Source: Microcoleus sp. EPA2
GTDB taxonomy: Bacteria > Cyanobacteriota > Cyanobacteriia > Cyanobacteriales > Microcoleaceae
Direction: 5' to 3'
Assembly (NCBI GenBank): GCA_020882975.1
Contig: JAHRFD010000013.1
Span: forward strand, 1-64,000
Length of the DNA: 64,000 bases
A program made the translations under genes and the position numbers. Position 1 is the first letter of the stretch. The number at the start of each line of letters is the position of its first letter. A model generated the notes under the pieces. That model was not told where the DNA came from. It was given only the letters and a program-made list of their open reading frames with translations, and searched no databases. This document shows, one piece after another, positions 1 through 7,936 of the stretch.

Positions 1-77
1 TGGTATCTTGCTTTCATTTTTACTGGCTGTTTACTTGCTCTATTATACCATGACTGACTGATAGAATAAGGACAATT

Positions 78-124
78 AAAGCCGTCCTATAAGGACGGGG
101 CTTTAGACCCATTTCTTTGGTAAA
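78..124. repeat. Interspersed hairpin repeat, copy 1
   Basis: The hairpin has arms AAAGCC-GTCCT and AGGAC-GGGGCTTT, followed by a conserved tail that includes ttagaccca. The same hairpin and tail recur at 26422-26468. The tail here encodes the last five codons and the stop of the minus-strand cyclase gene. No transposase lies beside either copy, so it looks like a small non-autonomous repeat or the end of a lost element. It could also serve as a transcription terminator. Confidence 0.7.
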
Positions 125-1656
125 GCAAAAATCGGAGTTAGAGCCGATTTGCCCTTGAGAGCAACAGCTCCCAAAGCCTCGCAATTGAATTCTAAGCCGA
201 TCGCCTCAAACACCCTTTCGCTAATCAAAATTTCGTTTTCCCCAGCCTTGGTCATCAATCTAGCCGCCGTATTCACCGTATCTCCCAAAACATTAAACTC
301 CCTGCGACCACGGGGTTCGCCAACCTCAGCAGCAAACACTGGCCCCTGGCACAGCCCTATTTGACAGCTTACTTTGACGGCTTGACCGCCGATAATTGGC
401 GGCTCCAAAGTTGCGATAATCTCTCGTATCGCCAAAGCGGCGCTAGCGGCGCGACAAGCATCATCCCGATGAGCGTCGGGCACGCCAAAATAGATCAGCA
501 TATCGGAACCGTTCAAGTGGGCGGTTACTTTTTGCAAGACGCCTGCTTTTGCTGATACTACGGCATCGATCGACGCAAAAACCCTCGAACAACCTAGAAT
601 CAGAGCTACTTCTTCCTCCGGTGAAGCTTTGTCGATGGACTCCGGTAAGCCGACTAAATTGACAAACATCACCGTTGGTTCAGGAAAATCAGGGGGAATT
701 TTGCGCCTGTTAGCATTTTCTACCAGTAGTCTCAGAATCGGCTTGGGGATATAGCTAGCAAGGGGTTCAACCCGGTTGAGAGCTTCCTGGATTTCGCTCA
801 CTAGGCCCGCAATGCTGCGATCGAGCAATACCGAACTCGGCATCCGCCGTCTAGTCAGAGTAATATCATATTCTCCTAGTAGATCCTCCGTCAGATCGTC
901 CACCACCAAAAAATAACCCGCTGCTCCTGGTTCAAACCGAAATTGCTCTCCCAAACACAAACTCGAAGTAGTCGTCAAACAGACCCTTCCCACAGTTCCA
1001 GAACCCTCAGCTTGCTTGGCTTGCTGGACTGAATGACCAAGCAACACATGAGCCATCCGCATTGGCGTACCGATGTCCGCACTAATGTAACGGCCGCAGT
1101 GGATACCCACTCGCATCCTCAAAGACAAAACACCCCGTGGGGTTTCAATACGCGCAAATTTAGCCATGGCTCGCTGCATTCGCAAACCAGCACGGACGGC
1201 CCTAGCTGTATCCTCTTGGTGAATGCCGGCCAGGAATTGCACTAACATCGCATCTCCGGTAAACTCCAGCAAATCTCCCCCAGACTTACTGACAATTTCG
1301 ATCATCGAGGCAAAATAGTCGTTAATCACCGCCAGTAAGGTTTCAGCTCCCTGGCGTCCCAGGGCCGCATTTGCTTCCAATAAGGATGTAAACCCTGCTA
1401 AATCGGTGAACAGTAGTGTCCCTTCTTGCCATTGGTAGCTCACTTCCCCTGGATTGGGAGGAGATTCCGACACCTGTTTGGGTACGTAGTCGTGAATTAT
1501 GTATCGGAGAGTACGTAGATGCTCGAAGACCCCCATTAGTGTCGCTGGCGACGAATCTACCCAGGCGGAGGTGTACAGTGAGGCTGGGAGCAGCCCTCGT
1601 AGTCGCAATTCAATCTCTGCCAAAGGAGGATTGTAAGTTAATTTATTAATTTCCAC
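103..1656 (-). CDS. Tandem class III adenylate/guanylate cyclase domain protein
   Basis: The 517-residue soluble protein carries two class III nucleotidyl cyclase homology domains, at about residues 75-235 and 322-512. Domain 1 keeps both metal aspartates (D85 in FTDLAG, D135 in TGDAM) but has lost the Asn/Arg transition-state motif. Domain 2 has N333 where the first metal Asp should be, but keeps K376 at the purine-selecting position and N462/R466 in VNTAARL. The two halves therefore complement each other and could form one composite active site, as in mammalian transmembrane cyclases. No sensor domain is visible apart from about 75 N-terminal residues. The last residues (PKKWV) come from an interspersed repeat. 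Product specificity (cAMP or cGMP) cannot be settled from sequence. Confidence 0.85.
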   Translation of the reverse strand: MEINKLTYNPPLAEIELRLRGLLPASLYTSAWVDSSPATLMGVFEHLRTLRYIIHDYVPKQVSESPPNPGEVSYQWQEGTLLFTDLAGFTSLLEANAALGRQGAETLLAVINDYFASMIEIVSKSGGDLLEFTGDAMLVQFLAGIHQEDTARAVRAGLRMQRAMAKFARIETPRGVLSLRMRVGIHCGRYISADIGTPMRMAHVLLGHSVQQAKQAEGSGTVGRVCLTTTSSLCLGEQFRFEPGAAGYFLVVDDLTEDLLGEYDITLTRRRMPSSVLLDRSIAGLVSEIQEALNRVEPLASYIPKPILRLLVENANRRKIPPDFPEPTVMFVNLVGLPESIDKASPEEEVALILGCSRVFASIDAVVSAKAGVLQKVTAHLNGSDMLIYFGVPDAHRDDACRAASAALAIREIIATLEPPIIGGQAVKVSCQIGLCQGPVFAAEVGEPRGRREFNVLGDTVNTAARLMTKAGENEILISERVFEAIGLEFNCEALGAVALKGKSALTPIFALPKKWV

Positions 1657-1773
1657 CTAGTTTATTGTTAAAAAATAAGGTAAGTTTGAGCGATCTAGTG
1701 GCGACACCAATAGCTAGACCTATACCATTATGGTAAGTTTCCAGTGATAGAATACCAGTCCTGCCCAGAACCT

Positions 1774-2004
1774 ATGAGAGAAACTTCCGATAGTTTCAGG
1801 TTACTTGCTCCCGATTTGATCCGAGTAGCTCGATCGGTCTTGGGTCTATATCTCACAGTTCATTCCGATCGCCTACAACGTCCGGCTGGTGTTGTTGTCT
1901 GTCAAGGAAGCGATCGAGGTCAGTTGATTTTCACTTCGCAGCCAATTTTGTTGCCAGGTGAACGTTTTGTTACTTTTGAAGAGATTGAATCGCAAATGTA
2001 TTAG
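1774..2004 (+). CDS. Small conserved hypothetical protein
   Basis: This is a 76-residue protein read from the ATG at 1774; an in-frame GTG at 1744 would add ten residues. No domain is recognised. It has no signal peptide and no membrane segment, and is a mixed alpha/beta-looking chain ending FEEIESQMY. It stands alone, about 100 bases before the prepilin peptidase gene, with heptamer-like repeats starting at its stop codon. Codon use matches the neighbours, so it is probably real, but no function can be given. Confidence 0.5.
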   Translation: MRETSDSFRLLAPDLIRVARSVLGLYLTVHSDRLQRPAGVVVCQGSDRGQLIFTSQPILLPGERFVTFEEIESQMY

Positions 2005-2062
2005 TTATTAGTGATTGGTGATTTGTTATTGGTTATTGGTTATTTGTTGTTGGTTATCTTTG
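2002..2062. repeat. Degenerate heptanucleotide repeat (TTATTGG type)
   Basis: The tract is built from variants of a 7-base unit (ttattgg, gttattt, gttgttg) between the small hypothetical gene and pilD. The same family forms a nearly perfect array at 29617-29728. Short tandem heptamer repeats of this type are well known in filamentous cyanobacteria. Confidence 0.7.
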
Positions 2063-2102
2063 GGCTAACTCTACCTCATTATTTATTAGTGATTTGTTGA
2101 CT

Positions 2103-2930
2103 ATGGACATCATCTTTAATTGTCTTGTCTCTGCTATTGTATTTGCTTTGGGTTCGGCGATCGGTAGTTTCTTGAATGTGGTAGTTTATCGCTTACCTGC
2201 GGGTTTGTCCGTGATACATCCTCCTTCTCGCTGTCCCAAATGCTTGAATCAGCTTCAATCTTACGAAAATGTACCTGTTTTTGGTTGGCTGTGGCTACGG
2301 GGACGCTGTAAGTATTGTCGCAGCCGGATTTCTCTACGGTATCCCTTGGTCGAAGCGGCTACGGGTTTGCTGTTTTTGCTGATTTTCTGGCACTTTGGAC
2401 TCACAGTACACACTCTGGGGTTTTGGGCTTTTTTTAGCTGGCTTTTGGCTTTGTCTTTGATCGATCTCGATACCATGACTTTGCCTAATTCTTTAACTCG
2501 ATCGGGTTTAGTGATGGGGCTGGTTTTCCAAATCGCTAAGGGTTGGTGGCCCATATTTAGTCCGATCGACTCAGTAAACTATCTGGTACTCGACGGTATC
2601 CTAGGAGCCGTGGTGGGGCTGTGGCTGTTTGACATCATTGGTTTAGCCGGTGCCATCGCCCTTGGCCAAAATGCGATGGGGGCTGGCGATACCAAATTGG
2701 CTGCTTTGATGGGAGCTTGGCTAGGATGGAAATACTTACTGTTAGCGGGCTTTCTCGCCTGTGCTACCGGGGCTTTTGCTGGCGGCGGGGCGATCGCCCT
2801 GGGATTGCTCGATCGACGCCAACCCATGCCTTTTGGTCCATTTCTCGCTCTCGGTGCAGCAATTACAGTTTTGTGGGGCGAAGCGATCTTATCTACTTAC
2901 TGGCAATTGTTTTTTATGAAGACGCCGTGA
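2103..2930 (+). CDS. pilD: Prepilin peptidase / N-methyltransferase (PilD, A24 family)
   Basis: This membrane enzyme cleaves the leader of type IV prepilins and methylates the new N-terminal residue, supporting pili, motility and DNA uptake. The N-terminal methyltransferase domain has the zinc-binding pairs C44/C47 and C69/C72. The peptidase domain has the paired aspartates D121 (in LIDLD) and D196 in the diagnostic GAGD motif. There are about seven hydrophobic segments, and 275 residues is normal for the family. The ATG at 2103 is preferred over TTG codons just upstream. No pilin gene is adjacent. Confidence 0.95.
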   Translation: MDIIFNCLVSAIVFALGSAIGSFLNVVVYRLPAGLSVIHPPSRCPKCLNQLQSYENVPVFGWLWLRGRCKYCRSRISLRYPLVEAATGLLFLLIFWHFGLTVHTLGFWAFFSWLLALSLIDLDTMTLPNSLTRSGLVMGLVFQIAKGWWPIFSPIDSVNYLVLDGILGAVVGLWLFDIIGLAGAIALGQNAMGAGDTKLAALMGAWLGWKYLLLAGFLACATGAFAGGGAIALGLLDRRQPMPFGPFLALGAAITVLWGEAILSTYWQLFFMKTP

Positions 2931-3032
2931 AACAGTGGTACAATGGTCAGTTGTTTATTGTCAATAGTCATATATAGGTTATGAATTATTAGTAGCAGCT
3001 AACAAATAACAAATAATAAATAACCTATAAAC

Positions 3033-3062
3033 ACAGTCAACAGTCAACAGTCAACAGTTAAC
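3033..3062. repeat. Heptanucleotide repeat (CAGTCAA type)
   Basis: About four tandem copies of the 7-base unit cagtcaa lie just upstream of accD, preceded by a looser aaataac-type tract. The array ends 15 bases before the accD start codon, so it forms part of the gene's leader region. Confidence 0.75.
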
Positions 3063-3077
3063 AATTACTAAATTTTA

Positions 3078-4028
3078 ATGTCTCTATTTGATTGGTTTGC
3101 AAATCGAAGAAAATCAGTACCGAACTCTCAAGAACGGCCGGAACGAGAAATTGCCGACGGGCTTTGGAATAAATGCGAAGTTTGCGATGCGCTCAGTTAC
3201 ACCAAAGACCTGCGAGCAAATCAAATGGTTTGCTTGGAATGCGGGCATCACATGAGAGTTTACAGCGACGACCGCATTGAGCAGTTGATCGATGCCCATA
3301 CTTGGATGCCCATTAATGAAGGACTCCACGCCACCGACCCCTTGAAATTTCGCGATCGCAAAAAATATAGCGATCGGCTCCGAGAATTTCAAGAAAAAAC
3401 AGGCCACCTAGACGCAGTAGAAACAGGCATCGGCAAACTCGAAAGTTTCCCCATCGCCCTCGGAGTCATGGAATTTCAATTCATCGGTGGCAGTATGGGT
3501 TCCGTTGTCGGAGAAAAACTGACTCGCCTCATCGAATACGGAACGCGGGAACAGCTACCCGTCATCATTGTCTGCGCTTCCGGTGGAGCCAGAATGCAAG
3601 AAGGAATGCTCAGCTTGATGCAAATGGCGAAAATCTCCGGTGCTCTGGAACGCCACCGCGAAGCCAGACAGTTGTACATCCCAATTTTGACTCACCCGAC
3701 GACCGGCGGTGTCACCGCGAGTTTTGCCATGCTGGGAGACATTACCATTGCCGAGCCAAAAGCGACTGTAGCCTTCACCGGCGGCCGGGTGATCGAGCAA
3801 ACTCTGCGGGAAAAGTTGCCGGAGAACTATCAAACTTCCGAATACTCCTTTGCCCACGGCTTTGTAGATATCATCGTCCCTAGGACTCAGCTCAAGAAAA
3901 CCCTGGCTCAGCTAATTAGTCTTCACCGGCCCCAAGCTTTATTGGCTCCCTCAGAATTAGAGCATCACACACCAATAGACAGCCACGCTTTTCCCGCACA
4001 GACTCATGCTTTCAAACTTTCACCCTAA
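3078..4028 (+). CDS. accD: Acetyl-CoA carboxylase carboxyltransferase subunit beta
   Basis: This is one half of the carboxyltransferase that moves CO2 from carboxybiotin to acetyl-CoA in the first step of fatty-acid synthesis. The N-terminal four-cysteine zinc finger is complete (C33/C36 and C52/C55). It is followed by the crotonase-fold domain with the [10 protein letters not shown] oxyanion-hole region and the [10 protein letters not shown] motif. At 316 residues it is full length. The partner biotin carrier gene accB is in this window at 24322, far from accD, as is usual in cyanobacteria, where acc genes are scattered. Confidence 0.97.
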   Translation: MSLFDWFANRRKSVPNSQERPEREIADGLWNKCEVCDALSYTKDLRANQMVCLECGHHMRVYSDDRIEQLIDAHTWMPINEGLHATDPLKFRDRKKYSDRLREFQEKTGHLDAVETGIGKLESFPIALGVMEFQFIGGSMGSVVGEKLTRLIEYGTREQLPVIIVCASGGARMQEGMLSLMQMAKISGALERHREARQLYIPILTHPTTGGVTASFAMLGDITIAEPKATVAFTGGRVIEQTLREKLPENYQTSEYSFAHGFVDIIVPRTQLKKTLAQLISLHRPQALLAPSELEHHTPIDSHAFPAQTHAFKLSP

Positions 4029-4050
4029 GCATCAAGCCCCTCCTGATGCT
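4028..4050 (+). terminator. Hairpin after accD
   Basis: The stem AGCATCA/TGATGCT with a 9-base loop starts at the last base of the accD stop codon. No long T-run follows, so its efficiency as a terminator is uncertain. Confidence 0.4.
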
Positions 4051-4372
4051 CTGTGAGTTCGAGCAGCCGCTTCTGATGTTCATTGTTCATAAGGACACCG
4101 CAGTGGGATGATATTGATTGGAAGTTGATTGACTAAAAAGCTGAACTGAGCAAAAATGCCTACTGGCTGTTAGAACTTAGTTGGCTCTGACAGACTCAAT
4201 CTGAACTCAGGCGTTGTCAATAGCAGTAAATAGCCCCAGGGCTAATCCTGCATTTAACGATCGCTCTGGCGTTCTATAAACCTCAGAACAAACTAACAGC
4301 GCTTGGTGAAATTATCCAGATTTCAGTTAAGAGCGATTAACCCCATTTTTACCCGTCAGCGACCTAAAAACT
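4051..4372. other. Intergenic region, no gene seen
   Basis: About 320 bases between accD and the small IF-2-like gene. No open frame with a plausible start, no tRNA-like fold and no recognisable regulatory motif was found. It presumably carries the promoter of the downstream gene. Confidence 0.5.
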
Positions 4373-4564
4373 ATGGGTTTTGCAGACCTGTCCATCGCAG
4401 AAATAGCAGAGGACTTCAACGTCCCTGTTGAAGACGTGATCCGCTTGTGCGACGAGTTAGAAATTGCATACAAGCACCCTCAAACCCGTTTGGCCCTAGA
4501 GGATGTTAAGGCAATTATGTCCGCTCTGGAAAAAAGGCGCGACTCAAAACTTCTTGCAGATTAG
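4373..4564 (+). CDS. Small IF-2 N-domain-like protein
   Basis: This is a 63-residue protein with the helix-strand pattern of the IF-2 N-terminal (IF2_N) fold: LSIAEIAEDFNVPVEDVI followed by LEIAYKHPQTRLALEDVKAIM. Cyanobacterial genomes often carry such a stand-alone domain annotated as translation initiation factor; it lacks the GTPase and all other IF-2 domains. A role in nucleic-acid or ribosome binding is only an inference. It lies upstream of psbV with its own leader region and is probably a separate transcription unit. Confidence 0.75.
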   Translation: MGFADLSIAEIAEDFNVPVEDVIRLCDELEIAYKHPQTRLALEDVKAIMSALEKRRDSKLLAD

Positions 4565-4715
4565 ATTGATGCCATAATTCCCTTACCTTTGAAGGTACAA
4601 CCGCATCAACTGTCACCAGTTTTTCCCGGCGGTGGAATCTTGAACAGCAATCTGTGTGCTAGCTCCTCCAAAAGAGCATTCAATACTTTCCCCTGATTTT
4701 TTTTTAAGGAGAACC

Positions 4716-5204
4716 ATGCTTAAAAGATATTTCATTGCTCTGACTGCTTTATTCATGACTTTTCAATTCTTTGTCAGCAGTGCGATGGCAGTAGAACTCA
4801 GTCCTCAACTACGCACCGTGACATTAGATGAGAAAGGCACTCCCGTAGTGCTGAGCCTCAAACAGGTTCAGGAAGGCAAACGGTTGTTTAACTCAGCCTG
4901 TGCTCAATGTCACGCTGCTGGCATGACCAAAACTGACCCGAATTTGAACTTGAGCCCTGAAACTTTGGCTTTGGCAAATCCACCCCGTAATAATATTAAG
5001 TCGCTGGTTGACTATATGAAAAACCCCACGACTTATGACGGCTTTGAGGAAATTTCTGAGCTGCATCCGAGCATGAAAAGCGCAGATATTTTTCCTGAAA
5101 TGAGAAATCTTTCGGATGATGATTTGTACGCCATTGGTGGTCACATTCTGTTGCAGCCAAAAATTGTAGGAACCCAGTGGGCTGGTGGTAAAGGCGCTCG
5201 CTAA
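4716..5204 (+). CDS. psbV: Photosystem II cytochrome c-550 (PsbV)
   Basis: This is an extrinsic lumenal haem protein of photosystem II that stabilises the oxygen-evolving cluster. The start is the ATG at 4716, which has an AAGGAG ribosome site 4-9 bases upstream; an in-frame upstream codon at 4656 is less likely. A 25-residue signal peptide (ending SSAMA) directs it to the lumen. The haem c motif is C62-A-Q-C65-H66, and H117 (His92 of the mature chain) is the expected second axial ligand. The precursor of 162 residues is standard. It leads the psbV-psbV2-petJ cluster. Confidence 0.97.
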   Translation: MLKRYFIALTALFMTFQFFVSSAMAVELSPQLRTVTLDEKGTPVVLSLKQVQEGKRLFNSACAQCHAAGMTKTDPNLNLSPETLALANPPRNNIKSLVDYMKNPTTYDGFEEISELHPSMKSADIFPEMRNLSDDDLYAIGGHILLQPKIVGTQWAGGKGAR

Positions 5205-5215
5205 TCGATTTTAAG

Positions 5216-5318
5216 AAATTTTAGATTTGAGATTTTGGATGGGAAGGGGGCTAGAGTTCGGCAAAATTAATTGTTGTTCCCTGGTTGGCTTCTATCGAAA
5301 ATCTCAAATCTAAAATTT
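5216..5318. repeat. Perfect 21-bp inverted repeat between psbV and psbV2
   Basis: The arms at 5216-5236 and 5298-5318 are exact reverse complements, built from heptamer-like aatttta/gattttg units, and are separated by 61 bases. The structure lies 12 bases after the psbV stop and could form a long stem in the RNA. It may limit read-through from psbV or stabilise the psbV transcript. Confidence 0.8.
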
Positions 5319-5359
5319 ACCCTCTCCTTATTTAATATCGCAAAAAGTTGTAGGCCCTC

Positions 5360-5860
5360 ATGCTGCGTCGTGGTGTTTTTGTCTGCTTTCTGTTAGGAAT
5401 TTTGGTGATTTTGCCGATGGTGCTGCTGGCACCTCAACCTGTTTTGGCTGCTGCTGATTCCTATGTGACTCGCTATTTAAAAGTCAGCGAACCTGTGCCA
5501 CTGGAATTGGATGCTGAGGGACACACTCGATTATTTTCGGCTGAGGATTTGTCTGCCGGCAAGCGGTTGTTCGAGCAAAATTGCCTCAACTGTCACGTCG
5601 GAGGAGCGACTTTGCCAGATCCGACTATCTCTCTATCTTTAACGGCTCTCCAGGGAGCAACCCCTCCCCGCAAGGACATCAATAGTTTGGTAGCCTATCT
5701 GAGACAACCAATGACTTATGACGGTAGTGAGGAAACTTTTTGGTGCCGCCAAGTACCCGAAAGCTGGATGTCCCAGACTCAGATTGAAGATTTGGCTGCT
5801 TTTGTGCTTCGGGCCGCTCAAAAGGCTCCCGGATGGGGTATTGATAATCTGGAGAGTTGA
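5360..5860 (+). CDS. psbV2: Cytochrome c-550-like protein PsbV2
   Basis: This is a paralogue of PsbV with an N-terminal signal peptide (cleavage near residue 30, VLAAA) and the haem motif C75-L-N-C78-H79. Where PsbV has the axial histidine, this protein has C129 in the sequence FWCRQVPESW. That agrees with the His/Cys haem coordination described for PsbV2 of Thermosynechococcus. At 166 residues it is full length. The position between psbV and petJ matches the arrangement known from Thermosynechococcus. Its function is unsettled; a photosystem II-related or stress role is likely. Confidence 0.93.
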   Translation: MLRRGVFVCFLLGILVILPMVLLAPQPVLAAADSYVTRYLKVSEPVPLELDAEGHTRLFSAEDLSAGKRLFEQNCLNCHVGGATLPDPTISLSLTALQGATPPRKDINSLVAYLRQPMTYDGSEETFWCRQVPESWMSQTQIEDLAAFVLRAAQKAPGWGIDNLES

Positions 5861-5984
5861 ATCGCCAGCCCAAAGTGGTTAACTACTAGAAAAATCGCGA
5901 TCGCTACTAAGTGTTTGTGGGTGACTAAACAGGTAAAATAACTGAAGAATCACCATTAACTGTGTCCATTAGAGGAGAACTACG

Positions 5985-6323
5985 TTGAAAAGACTCTTAT
6001 CGATCGCTCTGTTAGCGTTGGCAATTTTTACTGTCGGCTTCGGCAGCCCTGCTTTAGCTGGAGATGCGGCTAACGGAGCTAAACTCTTTAGCGCCAACTG
6101 TGCTGCTTGTCACGTCGGTGGTGGCAACGTGGTTGTGTCTGCCAAAACCTTGAAATCCGCAGCTTTAGAGAAGTACGGCATGAATTCTATCGAAGCTATT
6201 ACCACTCAGGTAACAAAGGGCAAAAATGCGATGCCTGCTTTCGGTGGTCGTTTGAAGCCTGCACAAATTGAGGATGTCGCAACCTACGTTCTCGAACAAT
6301 CTGCCAAAGACTGGAAAGGCTAA
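5985..6323 (+). CDS. petJ: Cytochrome c6
   Basis: This is a soluble lumenal electron carrier from cytochrome b6f to photosystem I or cytochrome oxidase, alternative to plastocyanin. The start codon is TTG at 5985, supported by AGAGGAG about 8 bases upstream. The signal peptide ends at SPALA (residue 25), leaving a mature chain of 87 residues, typical for c6. The haem motif is C39-A-A-C42-H43, and M83 in NAMPAF is the sixth ligand. It is the third member of the psbV-psbV2-petJ cluster, 124 bases after psbV2. Confidence 0.96.
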   Translation: MKRLLSIALLALAIFTVGFGSPALAGDAANGAKLFSANCAACHVGGGNVVVSAKTLKSAALEKYGMNSIEAITTQVTKGKNAMPAFGGRLKPAQIEDVATYVLEQSAKDWKG

Positions 6324-6622
6324 ACTGCTTGTCTGGACGGACTTGATTTAACCTAAAACTTGTCTTTTCCATCGCGCCCTCTCTCACCCTTTGGCGCATA
6401 AATGTCGGTTTGAAGCTATCTTAACCTTTTTGGGAAAGTATGCAAGAGATCGGATTTTTATGTGCCCAAGGGCGGGGGAGGGACATTTTATGGGAGATTT
6501 TAAATTGGACAGTCCTAGACCCAACTGTCACAAGGGTTCTATAGGACGGGTGACGGGGCGCAAGGCGATCGCCTCAGTGGCAGTAACCCGGTTTCTGAAG
6601 CCTCACGCGCCTAGTCCAAGAT
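6324..6622. other. Intergenic region between convergent genes, no gene seen
   Basis: An 81-codon open frame on the plus strand (6391-6636) has no credible protein character, no ribosome site, and overlaps the 3' end of the minus-strand gene. Nothing else was recognised apart from one HIP1-like ggcgatcgcc site. Confidence 0.5.
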
Positions 6623-7015
6623 TTAAGCTGCTGTAGCTGCTGGTAAAGGTTCAATTTCGTCGGGCTTGGCATGACGGCGGGGGTCATCAAAATCCCAAGC
6701 AAATAGCCAATCGGGGTCAGCGTTACCGCAGCCGATCGAATATATTTGGCTGTGTTTGAAATGCTGGAAAAAATCCTGACATTTTTCATCGGTCATCAGC
6801 GATTCATCTAGTGGCAAGTCGTGAATTAGGGCGTATAAATCAAATTCGTTGCGTTCTGGATTCCATTGATAGCGCAGTTCTGGACTGTAACCTAGTTCGA
6901 TGAGTTTTGTCAATGCTGCATCGGGGTTTTTATAGTTGTCTAAATGAACGCGGTTCAGGGAAACAACTACTTGTACGTGGTGGTATTTGGCTGGCGCTAA
7001 TTGATATTGGGTCAT
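6623..7015 (-). CDS. Conserved hypothetical protein
   Basis: This is a 130-residue soluble protein rich in Asp, Tyr and Trp, with no signal peptide or membrane segment. It begins TQYQLAPAKYHHVQVVVSL and has an acidic middle (YALIHDLPLDESL). The clear alpha/beta pattern and normal codon use make it a real gene. No family is recognised. It stands alone, convergent with petJ, and upstream of the retropepsin-like pair on the other strand. Confidence 0.7.
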   Translation of the reverse strand: MTQYQLAPAKYHHVQVVVSLNRVHLDNYKNPDAALTKLIELGYSPELRYQWNPERNEFDLYALIHDLPLDESLMTDEKCQDFFQHFKHSQIYSIGCGNADPDWLFAWDFDDPRRHAKPDEIEPLPAATAA

Positions 7016-7198
7016 CGGTTTTTCCTTTTTTTATCATCACAAGTGTAATAGCTTCTTCCGGTTACATCTTATTATGGGTTAGAGTTGCTTTTCAGAAAAT
7101 AAAACAAATTTACGGAATTAACCGCAACGATCGCCCTGCTTGTCCGTGCGCTATCATGGAGGGATTCACAGAAAAGCCTAGCGATCGGGAGTCAACCT

Positions 7199-7471
7199 AT
7201 GCAAGCAATCCTTTTAAGCCGTGAAGAAGTTGCGAAACGTGCCAAGCAATTGTATGAAAGCACCATCCGCGAAAAGGTAGAAGTGGAAAAGAACATCGGC
7301 AAGATGGTAATCATCGACATTGAGACAGGTGATTATGAAGTCGATAAAACTGGATTGCAAGCCTCCCGTAACCTTAGCAAGAAGCACCCAAACGCTAGAC
7401 TATTTGGTATTCGTATTGGATATAACGTTGCTGTCTCATTTGGTGGTGTCATGGAGCGTGTATACAAGTGA
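7199..7471 (+). CDS. Small partner protein of the retropepsin-like gene
   Basis: This is a 90-residue hypothetical protein beginning QAILLSREEVAKRAKQLYES, helical at first and then beta-rich (VIIDIETGDYEVD). A purine-rich CGGGAG lies about 7 bases before the ATG. Its stop overlaps the GTG start of the next gene (GTGA), which indicates translational coupling. Such pairs of a short protein and a clan AA protease are frequent in cyanobacterial genomes; the layout resembles a two-gene accessory or toxin-antitoxin-like cassette, but no activity can be assigned. Confidence 0.75.
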   Translation: MQAILLSREEVAKRAKQLYESTIREKVEVEKNIGKMVIIDIETGDYEVDKTGLQASRNLSKKHPNARLFGIRIGYNVAVSFGGVMERVYK

Positions 7472-7833
7472 TTTCAGGGATTGTGACAAATAGACACGCA
7501 ACAGTAACGCTGACTTTCTTGCTATCGAATGGCTCAAGCATCCCTATTGAGTTTGTGATAGATACAGGCTTCACTGGGGAATTATGTCTTCCTCTAGAAG
7601 CTGTTTTATTGATGGGCTTAACCTTTAGACACGACACTCCTGCAAATTTGGCAGATAACAGTGAAGTCTTGCTACCAGTTCACGAAGCGATCGTCCTTTG
7701 GGATGGTGAAGAGCGAGAAGTCCTTGTCATTGCGACAGGAAGGCGACCTTTACTTGGAACTGCCTTGCTGGATGAGCAAGAACTTGTTATTCAGTTTACA
7801 GAAGGTGGGTTGGTGACTATCGATGAGTTGTAG
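7468..7833 (+). CDS. Clan AA retropepsin-like aspartic protease
   Basis: This is a 121-residue single-domain aspartic protease of the retropepsin fold. The catalytic motif is VIDTGFTGEL (D-T-G near residue 32), followed by the second-half signature GRRPLLGTALL. One copy of the fold means it must dimerise to be active. The start is GTG at 7468, overlapping the stop of the partner gene. The substrate is unknown. In this family many members sit next to a small protein like the one found here. Confidence 0.85.
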   Translation: MISGIVTNRHATVTLTFLLSNGSSIPIEFVIDTGFTGELCLPLEAVLLMGLTFRHDTPANLADNSEVLLPVHEAIVLWDGEEREVLVIATGRRPLLGTALLDEQELVIQFTEGGLVTIDEL

Positions 7834-7936
7834 CTGTCGTCAAGGTTGCAAGTACGCGCTATCGAAGCTATTAAAATTGCCTAAGTTTACAAGATCGTGT
7901 TACTTTGTTTTGTTGAGTCTTCGGCAGCAAGAGATC

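Noticed and set aside
103-1656. Plus-strand frames of 64-77 codons within the cyclase gene
   Set aside because: They are shadows of the minus-strand gene; codon pattern and domain motifs support only the minus strand.
6391-6636. 81-codon plus-strand open frame after petJ
   Set aside because: No ribosome site, odd composition, and overlap with the 3' end of the minus-strand conserved gene.
7823-7936. N-terminal extension of the gene at 7937
   Set aside because: The extra residues overlap the protease stop and have no homologous look; the ATG at 7937 is a better start.
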